This document shows positions 21,396 to 31,832 of a stretch of 64,000 nt of DNA, piece by piece. The notes below the pieces were generated by a model, which did not search any database, had not been told where the DNA came from, and saw only the letters and a program-made list of their open reading frames with translations. Source of the stretch: Dolomedes plantarius (taxonomy: Eukaryota; Arthropoda; Arachnida; Araneae; Dolomedidae); assembly GCA_907164885.2 (NCBI GenBank), contig OU015501.1:25429591-25493590 (forward strand), in the 5' to 3' direction. The stretch's first letter is position 1. Each line of letters starts with the position of its first letter. The position numbers were made by a program, and so were the translations under genes.

Positions 21396-21459
21396 AAGAT
21401 AAAGACACATAAACACCAACTAAGTATGTAAAAATAGAAATAAGAAAACCAGTCATCAA

Positions 21460-22025
21460 CAGGGCTTAATTTACGTATAAGCTAAAAAAGCTACAGCTTA
21501 GGACTTCGCAATCTGCCGTCACCTCAAATAAAAAAACAAAAAATATATAAAAATCGATATAAAAATATCTTGTAGAAAACTCACTCAAATGAAGTCCGAC
21601 ATATCACAACTTTTAAATAATTTTAAATATACAAAATGCAACATTAAAATAATTTACGCGCATCGTAAAATTGATTGAGACTAAATTTTCACCCGAATAA
21701 AAGATTAAGTTTTTATATACTACCAATTATGTTGTTATATTAATTTAATTTTTACCTTTTATTTTAATATTTTAATTTAAAACTTTCTGTTCTGTGAGCC
21801 TTATCTGTCGTTTTTAAAACCCTTTAATTATATAATTATTTCTGTGACTTTGTAAACATATCCTTTTTTAACTTTTAATAAAAATTAAAAGAAATATATT
21901 TTCATACATTAAAAAGGCGTACATATTTAATTTTGTTTCCGACACCAGATGATGTAATTTAAAACAGCAGGGGGCCCTTGGGATTTATATAGCTTAGGGC
22001 CTCAGCAAGTCTAAACTCGGCCCTG
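21460..22025. mobile_element. hAT-C MITE, 566 bp, inserted in hAT-A
   Basis: The ends read CAGGGCTTAATTTACG (left) and CTCGGCCCTG (right); the right end reversed, CAGGGCCGAGTTTAGAC, is typical of one hAT lineage. The flanking octamers GTCATCAA (21452-21459) and GTCATCAC (22026-22033) differ at one position and are read as an aged 8-bp duplication. The interior is AT-rich and non-coding. It is independent of hAT-B, which sits elsewhere in hAT-A. Confidence 0.75.
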
Positions 22026-22245
22026 GTCATCACGAAGTTTCAATCTCACTGTACGTGCGCGCGTCGCACGTGGTATTTTGTAGAAGAGCCACACTCAAGG
22101 GGCTAAAGAGCCACATATGGCTCGCGAGCCACGGTTTGCCGACCACTGCACTAGACCGTCAGTAACCGCTAGACCGTCGAAGCGAGTGTACAGCTAGAGA
22201 TAGGATTTTTTTTGTGACATCAATTTTTTTTTTCTCTTGTCGACT

Positions 22246-22926
22246 ATGGCGATTGATGAACAGATGGAACAACGACTGAACATCAAATTTTTGGGGAAAT
22301 TTTGGAAAACTCTCAGGAAATTCATGAAATATTGAAGATTGTTTACGGAAATAACGCACTGGAGAAAAAAGCTCTTTTGAAGTAGATCAAGCGTTTCGGT
22401 GAGGGCCTTGAAGACTGCAACGATGCTACAAGGTCAGTACAACCGTCGATCTCTTGTGTTAATGTTTTTTTTTTACATTCATGGTGTTCACCATGAATGT
22501 CTTCCTGAAGGACAAACAGTGAATGCTGCCTTCTACTTGGAGGCTCTCAAGCACTTGAGGGATCGTGTACATCGAGTGCGACCAAATTTGTGTAGTGGTG
22601 ATGTATGGCTCCTGCATCAGGAAAATGCTCCTGCACATTCAGCTGTGATTGTTCGCGAGTTTCTGGCCCATAATTCGATCACCACTCTAGATCACCCTCC
22701 CTACTCACCAGACTTAGCCCCCTGCGACTTCTTTTTGTTCCCGAAATGTAAAATGTTCATTCGGAGTGGCTCTGGGACAACTTGGAGATGATAAAACGGA
22801 AATCGACAAGGCAGCTGAAGAGCCTGACTTCTGAAGACTTCCAGGGATGCTTTCATCAATGGAAACAGAGGTGGGACAAATGCTTTGCACAAAAGGGGAG
22901 TATTATGAAGGAGATAATATTGATGT
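22246..22926 (+). pseudogene. Mariner transposase, deleted and frameshifted
   Basis: An ATG at 22246 opens MAIDEQMEQRLNIKFLGKFW. After a frameshift the N-terminal domain continues as NSQEIHEILKIVYGNNALEK and, past a stop, IKRFGEGLEDCNDATRS. The part encoding the first catalytic aspartate is deleted. A longer frame (22399-22791) then has GVHHECLPEGQTVNAAFYLE, LLHQENAPAHSAVIVREFL and HPPYSPDLAPCDFFLFPKCK. The second block normally reads HDN, so the second catalytic aspartate is replaced by glutamate. The C-terminal tail (EDFQGCFHQWKQRWDKCFAQ) is in yet another frame. It is a mariner relic of the type with a third aspartate in PCDFF. Confidence 0.85.
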
Positions 22927-22992
22927 AGCCTATATTTTGTAAAATAAAGGTTTTATGACATCTGTTCGGGTATTTATTGGACATGCTACGTA

Positions 22993-23333
22993 TATTAGGG
23001 AAGTTAATAAGTTTAGGCAGACAGTTGCTGAATCCAAAACTTTACATCACCCTGCGAATTACATCCTTAGCTATGGATCTGCCATAAACGTCTTCAATTT
23101 TTCAGTTGTCTTTATGGTTGCCTAGATGAGCATAATAGAGAAAGAGAGAGAAGGAGAGATCTCGTTTATTCAGAAAGAATTTTGATTCACATTTAATTCT
23201 TTACAATGACCTTCCAATGTTGCCACGATGGAAAAGCTGTGACACTCATTTCATTCTATTACACCAAACTGTTCTAATGTTTTTAAACCTTAAAATTTTT
23301 CAACGTCGATTTTTTGTGTGCGTTTAAGTTTCC
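22993..23333. other. Intergenic spacer
   Basis: AT-rich and non-coding. A purine-rich stretch (GAGAAAGAGAGAGAAGGAGA, about 23138-23157) is the only feature seen. Confidence 0.4.
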
Positions 23334-23748
23334 TTGAACTAACCCTATTGGATTATCTCATCTCGGTGTTAACCGATGGAGAAAATTTGTCTACTACTTA
23401 CAGCTACTTAAATTCTGATATTCCAATAAAAATGGTATTTTCAGAGAGCCAATCAGAGAGGTGAACTTTTATTCACCTTGAAACAGGATTAATTTTATAA
23501 ATTTCGGCCTCCAAAGGAATTTATTAGCGTTTAAAACACACTATACTAGATTTATCCCCCGAATAATTTAAATTTAAAAATATTACTTGCATTAAAAAAA
23601 GGAAAAATGCCCAAGGTGTAAAATATCTTTTACTATTACGAAATACAATTTTAAAAAAATCTTTCAATCCAAGTCGCCAATCCTTGGTAAAATTTTGATC
23701 ATAGGTCAATATTGAGGTGAGCGTCTTCGATAGGGTTAGTACACAGCA
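23334..23748. mobile_element. MITE, copy 2 of the 1321-1719 element
   Basis: It aligns over its whole length with 1321-1719 (shared blocks include CTCACCTCAATG-like ends, CCAATAAAAATGG, CCAAGGTGTAAAAT and GTTAGTACACAG). The orientation is the same and the divergence considerable. The left terminus is worn (TGAACTAACCCTATTGG) while the right end is well kept. No coding sequence. Confidence 0.65.
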
Positions 23749-23749
23749 G

Positions 23750-24600
23750 CTTTAACGTTTGAACAATTTCAAAAACCGTCTTGGACCTACATTATTATTA
23801 CACTTGAAGCAAAACTTTATATTTATATTGCTGTAGAACGATAAAAGAACAAAATTGCCATAAAGTGTGATTAATATCAAATCAAAAGAAGAAGACCATA
23901 AATACATTCTATTTGAACAGAGAGAATTGTTAAAAATGATCCTAAGAAAAATACAAGAACTTAAAAAAAGCAAAGAAACAATAATCTTTAATGATTTAGA
24001 TACAGTAACTACATAAGTAAAATATAATTGAACGTAATGATTCTCCAGAATAAACTAGAAGTTCTCACTTGAAATAAAATTCAAAAACTTGTAACAATAA
24101 ATATGGCTTTAAAATGATGAAGTCTAAATAAAGAAGAATTAACAGAAAACCCAACAGCGTAAGAAGAAATATATTAGAAAAAAATAAGGGATCCATCAAC
24201 AAGGGAATACTGTCACAAGTTCATCAGCATATTAAATTTTGAAAAACACACACAATCATATCAAACATTCATATACGTATAGCCAGATCATCGGTGGGTT
24301 TTGAGGGTTTCCGTGGGAAAGCGCGCATACTTGACGTTTATCCTGCCATTTAACATTCCATATACACTGATGGCTAATTCCACTTGAATGAAAGTCATAG
24401 GACAATATGCATACAATGTTAAAAATAACCAAATTTGAATGACTGAGCAAAGTTAATTTTTTTCTCTCTGGAAATGCGTTTCTTAACTCTTTTAGGTGTT
24501 TTATCTTATTCCCGAAGGCCCATTTTAATTTATCAAAGTTAGCTTTAACAATAAAAGGCTATCAAGGGATCGGGAGGGAAATACAAATATAATCAGGTTA
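23750..24600. other. Intergenic AT-rich DNA
   Basis: No gene or repeat ends recognised. Only short random frames are present. Confidence 0.45.
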
Positions 24601-24658
24601 AGTTGTATCATTATCAGTGGTAGACTGGGACATTGAGAGATTTACATACCGCCAGCTA

Positions 24659-25118
24659 GCCAGCGGTGGATACGTTGATGTTATTTATACCTTATCCAGG
24701 ACATCAGTAGTCCCAATACACTTTAGCAGCGGAGGAGCTAAAATCCAGAAACCGGTTCCCCCTTTCTACCATTACCATTCCACAACTTCAAGATTGGCCA
24801 GCGGAGGACACGTTGATGTTACATATACCTTATCCAGGACATCAGTAGTCTAAATACACTTTGGCAGTCGGAATCAGATTAAGGATGTTAAACAAAGGTG
24901 CCGCTGCAAGTAGTAAGAAATTTGAGAATCAGATTAAGGATGTTAAAAAAAGGTGCCGCTGAAAGTAGTAAGAAATTTGAGAGAAAGTCCTCCTCTCCAA
25001 ACGGATACCCCTATCAAAGATATAACCAAAAAAAATCACTCCGAACAAGATATCATGGAACCAAAACCCAGAAGCCAGTGCCCCCTTTCTACCATTACCA
25101 CTCCACAATTTCAAGATA
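24659..25118. repeat. Interleaved direct repeats, rearranged sequence
   Basis: Three families of direct repeats overlap here: a 54-bp unit at 24659-24712 and 24797-24850, a 55-bp unit in immediate tandem at 24871-24925 and 24926-24980, and a 55-bp unit at 24740-24794 and 25064-25118 (containing CCCCCTTTCTACCATTACCA). Copies are about 90% alike. The region is richer in GC than its surroundings and the frames read like repetitive protein (PVPPFYHYHST), but no family is recognised. It may be a rearranged retroelement fragment. Confidence 0.6.
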
Positions 25119-25515
25119 TAGTGGAAGTCGACCGAGGCTCACAATGCGTCAAGATGGAAATTAAGCGTGGAGCAGTCTCCGAGCTTCGGAGGAAGTAATA
25201 TCAACCCCGAGAGATCCCCTCAGCAGGACCTATGTATAATTGGGAAAAAGGCTGCATGGACATAAGGGCACAAAATTGCGAAAATTCCAACGCCAACTAC
25301 AATGCTATTTTTTATAATATGGAAGCAGTAAATACTGAATCTGCCGATTCTAGAAGAATTATAGTAATCATCAAATAAATTTGAGGCCTATCCAAAGAGC
25401 CAGAGGACCACCAGTCAAATACAAGACCCTGTTTGGAAGTTAAGCAGTCTTTTTCTTTCCCATTTTCCCAAACTTCCTATCAAATTTTTTTAGCTTGCAG
25501 TGAAAATAAATAACA
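25119..25515. other. Non-coding or unrecognised spacer
   Basis: Moderate GC at the left, AT-rich at the right. A short frame (GSQCVKMEIKRGAVSELRRK) runs in from the repeat region and stops at about 25198. Nothing is recognised. Confidence 0.4.
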
Positions 25516-25519
25516 TTAA

Positions 25520-27116
25520 GGGGACTCGGTACCCTTTGAAGGAATATTTTTGCAGAAGTATATTTACCTATAGTATACACATATTATTATAGGTAATACT
25601 TAAACATACTGATTTTAACAAGAATAAAAATTATTTTGTGGGTAAAAATTGAGTAATTTAAATTTTTTTAAAAAAATTAAAGAATTTTAAAAATCGGTCT
25701 TCTCCTTTAGTTCTCAAAATTCTAACATGATTTTTTTTATTAGATGTTTATGACATTATATTTTATAGTTTTAAGGATCGATTTTACATATAATGAATTA
25801 GTTTCTGAGAAAAAAAATAAAATGTAGAAGTGTAGGCAAAATGCAGCAAAAAACATGGTTTCCTCAACATTTCGATTTTTCTTTTTTGTTCTTTTCATTA
25901 TATTGTAAAATACCTCCCTATTTTTATTAAATGCATGATATTAAACATACAAAAAAATAATGGAGTCATTTGACATATATTTGTAGACGTAGTCGTGTTT
26001 TAAACACAGTAAAACGTCAAAAACAGCAAACTGAGAAAAATCCATTTAAAGATTTAAGCACTGAAAAAAGTGTATATACCTATTCCAGTTTCCCTAATAT
26101 TAATGTCGTTATGTTGCTACTCATATATCTTTAAAATTATAGCAATTTTCTTTGAATAGGTGAACATCTAGTTATAATTAGAGACTTTTATTAAAAACTT
26201 ATCCAAACAGAAATAATGAGAGAACTGGTGAAAAATGGGAATAACAATTTAAATATCTTTCTTAGAGTGCTTTTAAATATATATAAATATTATTACAAGA
26301 CATTTGTAATAAATATTTATAGCATAAATTAATAGTTTCGTTAAGAATTTTAAAATTAATGTTGCAATGGTTCATCAACAGAGTACACAAATCTCGGTCA
26401 TAACACATGACGATTTTAAAAACATCCTGCTGATTATGTAACGCCACCTCTCTTTCTGGATAGCTGTTCTCTTTTACGAATATCATTTTTTATAATTTAC
26501 GGGTAAGTTAGTACTTTGCATTATTATGCCTTTTCCGAAACAAAAATTTTCGTGAATGCAATACAACACCAAATTTTTCTTGGAATGACCTGTATTCATT
26601 CCTAGTGTCTTTTGTACTTCTCTTATTGTATGCATTGTACCAGTATTAAATTCGCAAACTGCTGTTGTTACAGAGTTTTACACGTTGTTTATTAGCAAAT
26701 ATTTCTGTAGGGAACTTTGCCCAAATCACACTGTGCAAACTGTCATCAATATTTTGAGTTCCACAACATACACATATTTCCAGAAGTTCGCTAGATGAAA
26801 GCCGTTGACATACTGGTAGAATTTTTGGAAGAAATACTTCATTAATTGAGGTCCCTACTCTTATTTTGTGACTATCTGGGTTATCCCCGGGGTTATTTGT
26901 AATTTAGGGAGGGAATTTTAGAGTAAAAGGAATGTAAATACTAAAGTGGGCGTGGCATTTAAAGGGCTGTCGAGATAATGCAAGGTATTTTTGATACACT
27001 TACAATCGTCAGATCATCTCAAAACTTTGTACCAATATACTAGAGGTGTCAAAGTATTTTTTTAACGAAAAATTGAAAAATCGATATTTTCATCAATAGA
27101 AGGGTACCAAGTCCCC
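25520..27116 (-). mobile_element. TTAA-flanked Mutator/Kolobok-like DNA transposon, 1.6 kb
   Basis: TTAA at 25516-25519 and 27117-27120 flanks ends GGGGACTCGGTACCCTT (left) and, reversed, GGGGACTTGGTACCCTT (right): one mismatch in 17. The minus strand holds a remnant of an arthropod Mutator-like transposase domain (see 26525-26882). TTAA duplications with G-rich ends and this type of protein point to Kolobok rather than piggyBac. The assignment to Kolobok is inference. Confidence 0.7.
26525..26882 (-). pseudogene. Mutator/Kolobok-like transposase C-terminal remnant
   Basis: The minus-strand frame reads FLPKILPVCQRLSSSELLEI, then CVCCGTQNIDDSLHSVIWAK and FPTEIFANKQ, and stops at 26646. This matches the block LLxxCLHGKTQNxNESxNxxIW seen in a widespread animal transposase group. 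In another frame the sequence continues EFNTGTMHTIREVQKTLGMN, the next conserved block (FNDGNxxxxxVLxxLG). One frameshift separates the two, and the catalytic N-terminal two thirds is missing or unrecognisable, so the copy is inactive. Confidence 0.65.
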
Positions 27117-27120
27117 TTAA

Positions 27121-29178
27121 AGATTCAAAAGATACAACAGCACTACTTTATGTATAGGGAACTGTTTAGACCATTCCTGTGGTTTATATTCTTATTCATT
27201 GTTCAATAGTAAAATTTTCAATGAATGTAGGAAACGAATACTAAGAAATGCGAACAGAAACAGTGTCAACAAATACATTTGCGTTTGTGTAAAACAAGTT
27301 AACCTTGAAAATTCCGAAGAAATTTGCTCGTTTACTGAAAAGTCATCCTTAAAAATTAACGGATAAATTTCTGGTAATTTGGGTATCAGTGTTTTTCCCT
27401 TAATTTTAAGGCAAAAGGCTAAAATTTTGTGAAACTTATATCTTCTTTGCTTGACAAATATCAACAAAGGTACATTATTCAAACTTATTATATGTTGTAT
27501 TTAATTGGTCTGAAAGGTCTTAGGCCCACGCTTATTAAGGGTCTAACTATACGACAGGAGAGTTTGGTGGAATAGAACAAAGCATTCACGAAAGGGGGAA
27601 ATTGGGATTTTAATATCATTCTTAGGATTTGAAAAAATAAATTAACTGAAGAGTGATTTAACTTTTTAATGATGTTTGGACATTTAAGCCCCTTTTTGCC
27701 AAAGCGACATAAAATAAAAAAACCTACCATACAAACTTGAAATGTATATTTTTCGCAAAATATGATGAGTAAAACTGTTACCTTGTGTGAAAACGTGTAC
27801 TAAAACAATATCATTTAATTTTTTCGTTTCAAAATGCTTTCAATTGCTATCTTTCTGCAAAAAAATGTGATTATATTTTAAAATTCATAAGTTTGGGTAA
27901 TATGACTTAAAAACTTACCGAAATTATATAAAATAAAACTTATCGGTATTGACTTTGAAAAAAATTCCTCACAAATACATGAACCTTTTTCAAAATATAT
28001 CGTAATAAAACCAGCAACTAGTAACCTTTATTAGCAGTTTTATAATTTAAGCACTATTTTGATTTACAAAATCTATTATGCAATATTTCTTATAGTTCAA
28101 TTTTTATTTCATACTGTTTCACTATCTTTGATAGTTAAATTGCAAAACCCATAATCAGAAGTAACTCAGGAAATGATCAAAATTAAACATCTATTAGGCT
28201 CAGTATGGATTCCAGATTTTGTAGCATTTAAAGATTTCAGAAGAAACTCGCTATTTCATTAAGATATATGTCACATTGTTTTCTATTAGATTATTCAAAT
28301 GAATTTTATTGGAATACATATAGCGACTTTATTGCTTTTTATTGTGAGATTTTCCATACCATCTCAACCAAATTGATTAAAAGTACGCTGAAACGAGAGA
28401 ATCTATTTCGAAACACCAATCGATAAAAACGAGCTTGGTGCTTTATGGTAAGTAAAATTTCAAAAAGGAAAAGTTTTCTAGCATAACTGGAATGTTTCCT
28501 TTTCTTAGAATTTTTTCTTTTCGTTTTTTAAAACTATTTTTCAGTAATAAAAAAAAGATGCTTGAAAGGCAGTCATCATTTTAAATGATATAGAACGTTT
28601 CGCGATGAATACATTTTAATCATTTGTGAGTACAGTTTTATGCTCTTAAATTAATTACAGACACATAAAACAGACTGTGTAATCGCCTTTGCTTGAAAAA
28701 CAGGAAAAGTTTCCGATAAAACGTTGCTATGTTGATCAGCTGCAGACCCTTGGTTAGATACTGGTCTCTGGAATTTTGATGTCGGTGGGTTTGATTCCTG
28801 ACCCAGGCAAAGTTAGTTTTTATTATAGAAAACAGATGTGTTTAGTTCAATAGCGCCAAAAAAACTGAGAGATTTTACACCGTCGATCTATATGTAAAAA
28901 CGTAAGATTTATCAACTAAATGTTCCGGAAGTTCTTAGTTTCTGATACGTAACTAAACTATTTCTTTCAAGTAATAGGATTATTTTCCAACCACAATTTC
29001 TTTTCTATAATAGAAAAAATAAACAAGTACAGTGTAAGATTTTGTGAGGACTTTTTTTCATTTTCAGAAATCACTTCTCTCTTAATCGATACACCTTCGA
29101 TGTGGATTCCTGTTTTTTTAGTTGCATACAGATTATCTAACCAGCTACAGGGAGTCATCCTTAAGACATTTCGTTAGG
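27121..29178. other. Intergenic AT-rich DNA with one tRNA-like motif
   Basis: No host gene supported. At about 28747-28803 CCCTTGGTTAGATACTGG is followed about 30 bases later by GGGTTTGATTCCTGACCC. The latter resembles a Pol III B box with its T-arm stem (GGTTYGATTCC), as in tRNA-derived SINEs. No complete cloverleaf or SINE tail is seen. Confidence 0.35.
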
Positions 29179-29186
29179 GGCTAGAG

Positions 29187-30099
29187 CAGGAAGGGTGAAC
29201 CTGTGACCCGCGGGTCGTCGGACTGAGAGATCCATAACCTAATTTATACTGGAAATAACTTTTAAAAAATAATTATTGTTTGAAATTTATTTTTACCTCT
29301 TTTTGCCAAACAGAAGTCTTGAAACACTATTCTTCATTATTAGCGAAAGCAAAAGAAATATTTGACGAAAGATTCTCCCAATTTCGTGAAATGGAGAAAA
29401 CTTTACAGTTTGTCATTTTACCACACAAACTTAAATTTGAAGATCTTAAATTATCTTCTTTCGATTAGCTTCAAATTAATAACTTAGAAATGTAAATGGT
29501 TGAATTTCAAAACAATGTTGTATGGACGAATAAATTTGCAGAACTAAACGTAAACTTAGAAAAAAAAATTTACAAGATCTGGAAAATTGTGACGAATATA
29601 TTTCAACAACAAGCACTGAAAATATTATTTTAACTGAATGGAACTAGTTGCCTAATTCGCTAATGTCGATGAGAAAGTTAGCAAGAGCTCTTTTAATAAT
29701 GTTTGGATCAACCTACGTTTTGCGAACAGTTGTTTTCGACGATGAATTTTATTAAAAATAAGAATAGAAATCACCTCGGCATTGACTTGTCCGCTGCGAG
29801 CGTACGATTAAAAGTTTCAAATATCGAACCACGTATAAATAAATTATCGTCCGAAAGACAACAACAAGTATCACATTGAGTTCTTTAATTCTGTACTTAT
29901 TTTCTTCCTGATATTGATAGTTTTAAACAAACCATAATAAAAAGTTAAATTCGTTTATGTTTTAAATATATATCGTATAATATTTTGAATATCCGAATGT
30001 CTTCCAAAGGCTGAAAAAAAATTTAAGTGACACGCGGTGTTAATTTCTACGATTTCAAGATATTTTTTGACAAGCATTAGAAAAGGTTCGCCATCCCTG
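29187..30099 (+). mobile_element. hAT-B element, copy 2, 913 bp
   Basis: GGCTAGAG is duplicated at 29179-29186 and 30100-30107. The right end reads GGTTCGCCATCCCTG; the left is CAGGAAGGGTGAACCT, slightly worn. It is the reverse-oriented relative of 18521-20881 and lacks the Tc1 insertion, showing the intact target near 29968-29990. The plus strand encodes two separated transposase fragments. Confidence 0.92.
29280..29879 (+). pseudogene. hAT transposase fragments joined by deletion
   Basis: The first fragment (frame from 29280 to a stop at 29466-29468) reads AKEIFDERFSQFREMEKTLQ and on, matching the region of hAT transposases ahead of the C-terminus. The second (29718-29879) reads CEQLFSTMNFIKNKNRNHLG, then LSAASVRLKVSNIEPRINKL, and ends QQQVSH and a stop. 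This is the hAT C-terminal dimerisation domain of the GTF2IRD2-like group. The N-terminal zinc finger and the catalytic domain are absent, so the copy can only move with a transposase supplied from elsewhere. Confidence 0.85.
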
Positions 30100-30107
30100 G
30101 GCTAGAG

Positions 30108-30518
30108 GATCGTAATTTGTCTGCGTCAAAGTGTATAAAATTAAGTAAAATTTCCCTCACAAAAAAGGGGATTTAAAATTTTTATTTAAATTAAGTGAAA
30201 CTCAATGGGAAAATCTAAGCAACCAAACATATGCCATTGTGAAAGACAGCTCAATTAATTATTCATAAAAATAACTGCAGCAATAATCATTTATTATTGC
30301 TCAATGTGATGTACCCAAATATTGGGGTTTAGACAAAAGGATTTTCAATACGAAAATAGATTTAAGCTCTATATTATCTGAATCAGGGTTTTCAATTAAA
30401 GCTAGTGCCATGCCTGTTTTAAATTTTTAAATAGTTTTTGAATATCTTGAGTTCACTGACAGTTACTTAAAATTCAAAACTTTTTTCATTTGCTCCAGCG
30501 AGATTCAGTTGACCGTAA
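30108..30518. other. Unique spacer between hAT-B and the tandem array
   Basis: AT-rich, non-coding. Similarity to the array begins at about 30513, so this stretch is the left border. Confidence 0.5.
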
Positions 30519-31832
30519 GTATCCGGTCGTAATTTTTCTCTCACTATGCGGAGGTGTCGCAAGTGTCAATTAGAGGATGTCTTTTTTTTGGGGGGAAAAA
30601 GGAATGGGTGTATTAATAAATTACTGTAGAACGGTATTTTACCAGGTTCAGGCAGCCAGTTTACCCAAATTTCCCTGGAGTTTTCCGGAATCCCCGAATT
30701 TAAAAAGTGTGGTCGCGGAGGAAGTTTGCAGAGTTTTACATGAATTTGAAGGCCGCAAAGATATCATTCTGTCCTATGGTCGATTTTCGAATATGTTCAT
30801 CCTATTTTCGCATATATTCTACTACTTGTTCATTTAATTGACAGTAATTGTGTGTTTTATTGCCTGTGTTATTTACTCATTTAAATACAATTCGTTAAAT
30901 TTTGACCTTTAAAATTGAGGAATGGGGAAGGAATGCTGAGTTTTTATTGAATCTAAATGTGTTTGAAGAGAATTCATAACTCCACCGTAGGTATAAAACC
31001 TACGGTGGAGTTATGAATTCTCTTCAAACAGTGCTCGAGAAGTCTCTGCCGACACCGGTGTTATTCCGGATAGATTTAGAAGGATCGAATCTCAATTACT
31101 GTGCTACCCATAATGCACCCTCAAAGACTCGTGGCTGAAGAATCTATTATGTTTTCTCGTAGGAAGTGTAAGTCAGTGTGTCTTCGTGTCAGTCACCATC
31201 GATGCAACACACACTATTACAACAATATAAACTTAGTGGTATATCCAAGACATTGAGAGCCAAGACCAGCAAAGAAACTTTTTTCCAAGGTCGTAAAGTC
31301 TTAAGCGGTGGCCCTTCACCTCAACGACTCGGAGCATGTTAAATGGGGTAGAACGAAAAAACTTTTTTTGACATAGAGATTTGCTATATCCGGCAAAAGT
31401 TTCCTTCTAAAATTAGAATGAAGAATATAAAATTTTATTTCTTTACTAAAATATTTTCAAGAACCGCAAAGGGCTTCAAATGTGAGAGTTGTATGTTACT
31501 TACGTCGCGCAATTGCCTTTGGTTTTCTACTGAAACAACAAACAAGATCTCCCAACAAACAAGACCATTGTGTATTATAAGAATATGCTACTGTAAAATT
31601 AATATGATGAAAGTCGTGAAATTCTACAAAATGAGTTGTTCTATAATGACATCTACACATTATAGTAATACTTAGAATGTGTAAGTTTTCTGCAAAAATA
31701 CCATATTTTTAATATTTTGTTTTCAAAATATATATATTATTATTTAAATGTACTATAAAAGAAATTTAAAAGTAAAATACAAATTTTATCACTTTTTCAT
31801 AAAAACATCCATTTTGAAGCCTCTTGCGGTAA
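30519..31832. repeat. Array unit 0: transposon-free edge unit
   Basis: This is the leftmost and most diverged unit. It has the uninterrupted TA (30815-30816, context CGCATATATTCTAC) where every other unit carries the mariner. It contains a 32-bp perfect inverted repeat (30961-30992 and 30998-31029) absent from the other units, and the 18-bp segment (AAGATCTCCC context) that later units lost. It is best read as a representative of the ancestral satellite before insertion. Confidence 0.9.
30961..31029. repeat. Perfect 32-bp hairpin with 5-base loop
   Basis: The left arm begins GTTTGAAGAGAATTCATAAC and the right arm is its exact reverse complement, ending GAATTCTCTTCAAAC; the loop is ATAAA. All other units have only the right arm, preceded by GTTGCTTTTATA. 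The left arm is therefore an added inverted copy of adjacent sequence. Confidence 0.95.

Larger units (their letters stand above)
17991..22148 (-). mobile_element. hAT-A element inserted in the mariner
   Basis: The 8-bp target duplication CACTAGAC is present at 17983-17990 and 22149-22156. The ends are CAGTGGTCGGCAAACTC (left) and GGTTTGCCGACCACTG (right). An 8-bp duplication with ends starting CAG is diagnostic of hAT elements. It contains a GTF2IRD2-like hAT transposase remnant on the minus strand and was later hit by hAT-B and hAT-C. Without them it is about 1.2 kb, so it was already a deletion derivative. Confidence 0.92.
17888..22990 (+). mobile_element. Mariner (outermost element of a four-level nest)
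   Basis: TA at 17886-17887 and 22991-22992 flanks imperfect TIRs: the left starts CGTTGTCTGTCCAATAAATA, and the right, reversed, starts CGTAGCATGTCCAATAAATA. A core of 14 identical bases is followed by C(G/C)CGAAC. After subtracting the inserted hAT-A and one copy of its 8-bp duplication, the mariner itself is about 937 bp, shorter than the normal 1.3 kb. Its 5' untranslated leader is split between 17888-17990 and 22157 onward. The coding part is on the plus strand. Confidence 0.88.

Noticed and set aside
25385..25452. A 5S rRNA-derived sequence (GGCCTATCC and GGAAGTTAAGCAG)
   Set aside because: Only about a dozen bases match the 5S consensus; the internal control region and the rest of the molecule do not.
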